In this document: piece by piece, positions 15,191 through 17,022 of the stretch
Numbering within the stretch: position 1 is the first letter of the stretch
Layout: every line of letters begins with the position of its first letter
From: an uncultured Bacteroidota bacterium
GTDB taxonomy: Bacteria > Bacteroidota > Bacteroidia > Chitinophagales > Chitinophagaceae
DNA: 17,022 nucleotides
Direction: 5' to 3'
NCBI GenBank assembly: GCA_903825065.1
Contig: CAIJZG010000325.1
Coordinates: forward strand, 1 to 17,022
The notes under the pieces: model-generated
Databases searched by the model: none
What the model was told of the DNA's origin: nothing
Seen by the model: only the letters and a program-made list of their open reading frames with translations
Program-made: the position numbers and the translations under genes

Positions 15191-16225
15191 TTAACTATTC
15201 AAGTTATTTTTGTTCTTTTTGTTTTTAAATAGTCGCACCCCCAAAATTAGAATACTTCCTGCAATAGCTGGAATGATTAAATTAATAATCCAAATTCCTG
15301 CTGCTGCAGCAATAATGCCAATATGATTTGTACTCAATAACCCAAATAATTGAAGACTTACTTTACCCCGAAATCCAAGTTCCGCCAACGCTATTGATGG
15401 AACCATTGCCAGAACTAAAAAAAGCACTGATACCATCATCGCCATACTCACAATACTCGCCTCTACGCCAAATACCTGTAACAATAATACATATTGAATG
15501 ATAAATACAACGTATCGGGCAGCAGATAAAAATAAAATTCTTGTTAATTCTCTCCAATGAAGTGCCTCTAGTTTTTCTATAAAGTATCTGAACCTAGCAA
15601 TAAATGGTATTTTTTCAATTAGCTTGATAAAAAGTGCCACATTGAAATATAAGATAGTGAATAAAAATACGCCAATAAATAAAGAAATCATTAAGGCATC
15701 AAGCCAAAAACCATTTAATCCTTCAAACCCTTTTAACTGATTCAATATGGTAAGTCGTAGACCTGTTAACGCAAAAAGGCCGACGAAAAACGTAACTAAA
15801 ATTTGACTCATTGACCCCACTAATGAAAGTGCCACTGCTTTTAAACGATTGCCTTCATGCAAATAAAGAATTCTTCCTACAAAATCACCGGCTCTATTAA
15901 TGGTATTTAATGCAAAGGCCTGGCCCGTGAATATGGCTCTATAGGCGTTCCAAAAACTTATTTTTTCAATCCTACTTACTAGTATCTGCCATTTTTTTGC
16001 TTCAATTCCCCAATTAAGAAACATGAGAAGAATCACCAAAAAGATCTTCCAATTTGATTGGGTCAAAAATGCATCTTTTATTAAATGCCAAGAAACTTGA
16101 ACATCTCCCTGTTGTTTTATCTGCCGATAAATCGAAAAAGATAGCCATACAAAAAGTGCAGGGCCAACAAAATAATTCAGAAATATTTTAAGTTTTCTAG
16201 ACAGTATTTTATTATTTAAGTTCAT
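15191..16225 (-). CDS. Flippase-like / lysylphosphatidylglycerol synthase TM-region family membrane protein
   Basis: A 344-residue polytopic membrane protein with roughly seven or eight hydrophobic segments and a basic C-terminus (LFKNKKNKNN). Features of the LPG-synthase transmembrane/AglD-like family are seen. There is an early W-x-x-E-A-K-K-W motif (NWGIEAKKWQILVSRIEKISFWNAYRAIFTGQ); then AFALNTINRAGDFVGRILYL with a conserved arginine-asparagine-type loop; and ALAELGFRGKVSLQLFG near the C-terminus. The soluble catalytic (GNAT-like) half of MprF is absent, so it is not a full lysyl-lipid synthase; it may move or help modify a lipid. It heads a probable two-gene unit with the DUF3108 gene and is divergent from ruvC. 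Confidence 0.78.
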   Translation of the reverse strand: MNLNNKILSRKLKIFLNYFVGPALFVWLSFSIYRQIKQQGDVQVSWHLIKDAFLTQSNWKIFLVILLMFLNWGIEAKKWQILVSRIEKISFWNAYRAIFTGQAFALNTINRAGDFVGRILYLHEGNRLKAVALSLVGSMSQILVTFFVGLFALTGLRLTILNQLKGFEGLNGFWLDALMISLFIGVFLFTILYFNVALFIKLIEKIPFIARFRYFIEKLEALHWRELTRILFLSAARYVVFIIQYVLLLQVFGVEASIVSMAMMVSVLFLVLAMVPSIALAELGFRGKVSLQLFGLLSTNHIGIIAAAAGIWIINLIIPAIAGSILILGVRLFKNKKNKNNLNS

Positions 16226-16264
16226 TGCAAAGAACGGTTAACATCTCGAGACTGAAAAATAGGT

Positions 16265-16325
16265 ATGATATGAGCCCTAATATTAGTTGGTCTCCCTCAA
16301 AATATTGAGGCCCAAATCATATCAT
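16265..16325. repeat. Large imperfect inverted repeat upstream of ruvC
   Basis: Outer arms ATGATATGA (16265-16273) and TCATATCAT (16317-16325) match perfectly. An inner set (16275-16284 with 16301-16310) pairs at nine of ten positions, counting one G-T wobble. A shorter hairpin, CCTCAA-AATA-TTGAGG (16295-16310), uses the same right arm, and CTAATATTAG (16277-16286) is a perfect palindrome in the left arm. It lies in the 144-base gap between the divergent flippase-like gene and ruvC. No T-run follows on either side, so it is not a normal terminator. Confidence 0.6.
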
Positions 16326-16369
16326 CAAAATCAAATTATAAACACCTGAAATAGGTTATTTTTACCAAG

Positions 16370-16933
16370 ATGAACAAAAAATCGCAGATCATATTAGGCA
16401 TTGATCCTGGTACTACCGTATTGGGATTTGCTCTTTTAAGAATTGAAAACAACCAGCCACAAGTTTTGTTGATGGATGTTCTGAAACTTTCCCATCAAAA
16501 AGATATTTATGCCCGTTTAGAAATGATTCATACCAAAGTAATGGAACTTATCAAACTGTATCAACCCAACACTTTTGCAATTGAAGCTCCATTTTTTGGA
16601 AAGAATGTTCAAAGTATGTTGAAATTAGGTAGGGCTCAAGGTGTTGCCATTGCAGCTGCTATGCATGCTAAACTTTCAGTTACCGAATACTCACCTAAAA
16701 AAGTAAAACAATCCATCACAGGAAATGGAAATGCAGATAAGGATCAAGTCTGGAAAATGCTTCAACGAGTATTATCTATTGATGAGCAACCCAAATATTT
16801 TGATGCAACGGATGCGTTAGCCGTAGCCCTCTGTCATCATTACCAAACATCTTCTGTTCTAGGAACTGCAGTTAAAGGTTTAAAAGGCTGGGATGATTTT
16901 ATTGCTAAAAACCCTGGGCGCATAAAAAAATAA
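16370..16933 (+). CDS. ruvC: Holliday junction resolvase RuvC
   Basis: A 187-residue endonuclease that, as a dimer, cuts Holliday junctions moved by RuvAB. The RNase H-like fold is shown by IILGIDPGTTVLGFALL at the start and by TFAIEAPFFGKNVQSMLKLGRAQG in the middle. The four acidic catalytic residues are all present: Asp12, Glu72, Asp145 and Asp148 (last two in YFDATDALAVALCHH). The conserved YSPKKVKQSITGNGNADKDQV segment precedes the last acidic pair. Start ATG 16370 has an A/T-rich upstream and a TAGGTTAT -7-like element at 16352-16359. The gene is divergent from the flippase-like gene, with a large inverted repeat in between, and its stop lies 3 bases from the end of a convergent gene. 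Confidence 0.96.
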   Translation: MNKKSQIILGIDPGTTVLGFALLRIENNQPQVLLMDVLKLSHQKDIYARLEMIHTKVMELIKLYQPNTFAIEAPFFGKNVQSMLKLGRAQGVAIAAAMHAKLSVTEYSPKKVKQSITGNGNADKDQVWKMLQRVLSIDEQPKYFDATDALAVALCHHYQTSSVLGTAVKGLKGWDDFIAKNPGRIKK

Positions 16934-16936
16934 GTG

Positions 16937-17022
16937 TTAGAGATTATATAATATCAATTCCTGAATATCAACAAAGTCTTCCGGCCCAAGTTTTAGTTTC
17001 TCTCTGGTAAAATTCAAATCAT
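16937..17022 (-). CDS. C-terminal end of an unidentified protein (cut by window edge)
   Basis: The minus strand is open from the window edge to a TAA at 16937-16939, giving 27 residues that end FTREKLKLGPEDFVDIQELI then LYNL. The mixed hydrophobic/charged pattern looks like a real helical C-terminus, and a convergent gene ending 3 bases from ruvC fits the dense gene packing here. The fragment is too short to name a family, and chance openness over 27 codons in AT-rich DNA cannot be excluded. Confidence 0.45.
   Translation of the reverse strand, partial: DLNFTREKLKLGPEDFVDIQELILYNL

Noticed and set aside
15191..16225. Full MprF-type lysylphosphatidylglycerol synthase
   Set aside because: The protein covers only the membrane region; the soluble aminoacyl-transferase half is missing and is not encoded nearby.
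1..17022. Phage, insertion sequence, CRISPR array, tRNA or rRNA
   Set aside because: No transposase or integrase motif, no spaced direct-repeat array, and no cloverleaf or rRNA-like stretch was seen. Base and codon use look even across the window.

Overview
The window is a chromosomal housekeeping stretch from a Bacteroidota bacterium, most likely of the Chitinophagaceae or close relatives (family-level placement is inference). It is AT-rich, and start codons are preceded by A/T-rich sequence with no Shine-Dalgarno motif. Several starts have a TAnnTTTG-like -7 element, the phylum's primary-sigma signature. The gene content also fits: a leuS/ftsX/DUF3098/uppP cluster, an exported tricorn-type protease and an exported DPP-IV-type peptidase. 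I see no IS element, phage gene, CRISPR array, tRNA or rRNA.

Layout, left to right. (1) The 5' end of ruvB (minus strand, cut by the window edge) is divergent from a small NAD(P)-binding Rossmann protein (298-951), which ends in a hairpin terminator. (2) A minus-strand block runs from 9761 down to 1023: leuS, a DPP-IV-like S9 peptidase, a tricorn-like S41 protease and a small acidic protein. Clear hairpin terminators follow leuS and the S9 gene, so these are mostly separate transcription units. (3) A plus-strand block starts divergently from leuS: ftsX, a DUF3098 small membrane protein, a strong terminator, uppP, an UMF1-type MFS transporter, and a metallo-beta-lactamase-fold hydrolase 3 nt after it. 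(4) A convergent minus-strand pair follows, a flippase-like/LPG-synthase-TM-type membrane protein and a DUF3108 exported protein. (5) ruvC on the plus strand is preceded by an intergenic region with a large imperfect inverted repeat. The last 86 bases hold the 3' end of an unidentified minus-strand gene.

Functional themes: Holliday junction processing (ruvB and ruvC at the two ends, ruvA absent from the window), envelope and division (ftsX, DUF3098, uppP, flippase-like protein), and extracytoplasmic peptide breakdown (tricorn-like and DPP-IV-like enzymes). I found no convincing new multigene system. The items most worth a second look are non-coding: the inverted repeat with competing hairpins upstream of ruvC, and the mirrored TACATTTG elements between leuS and ftsX. 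After those come the uncharacterised acidic protein and the flippase-like/DUF3108 pair.
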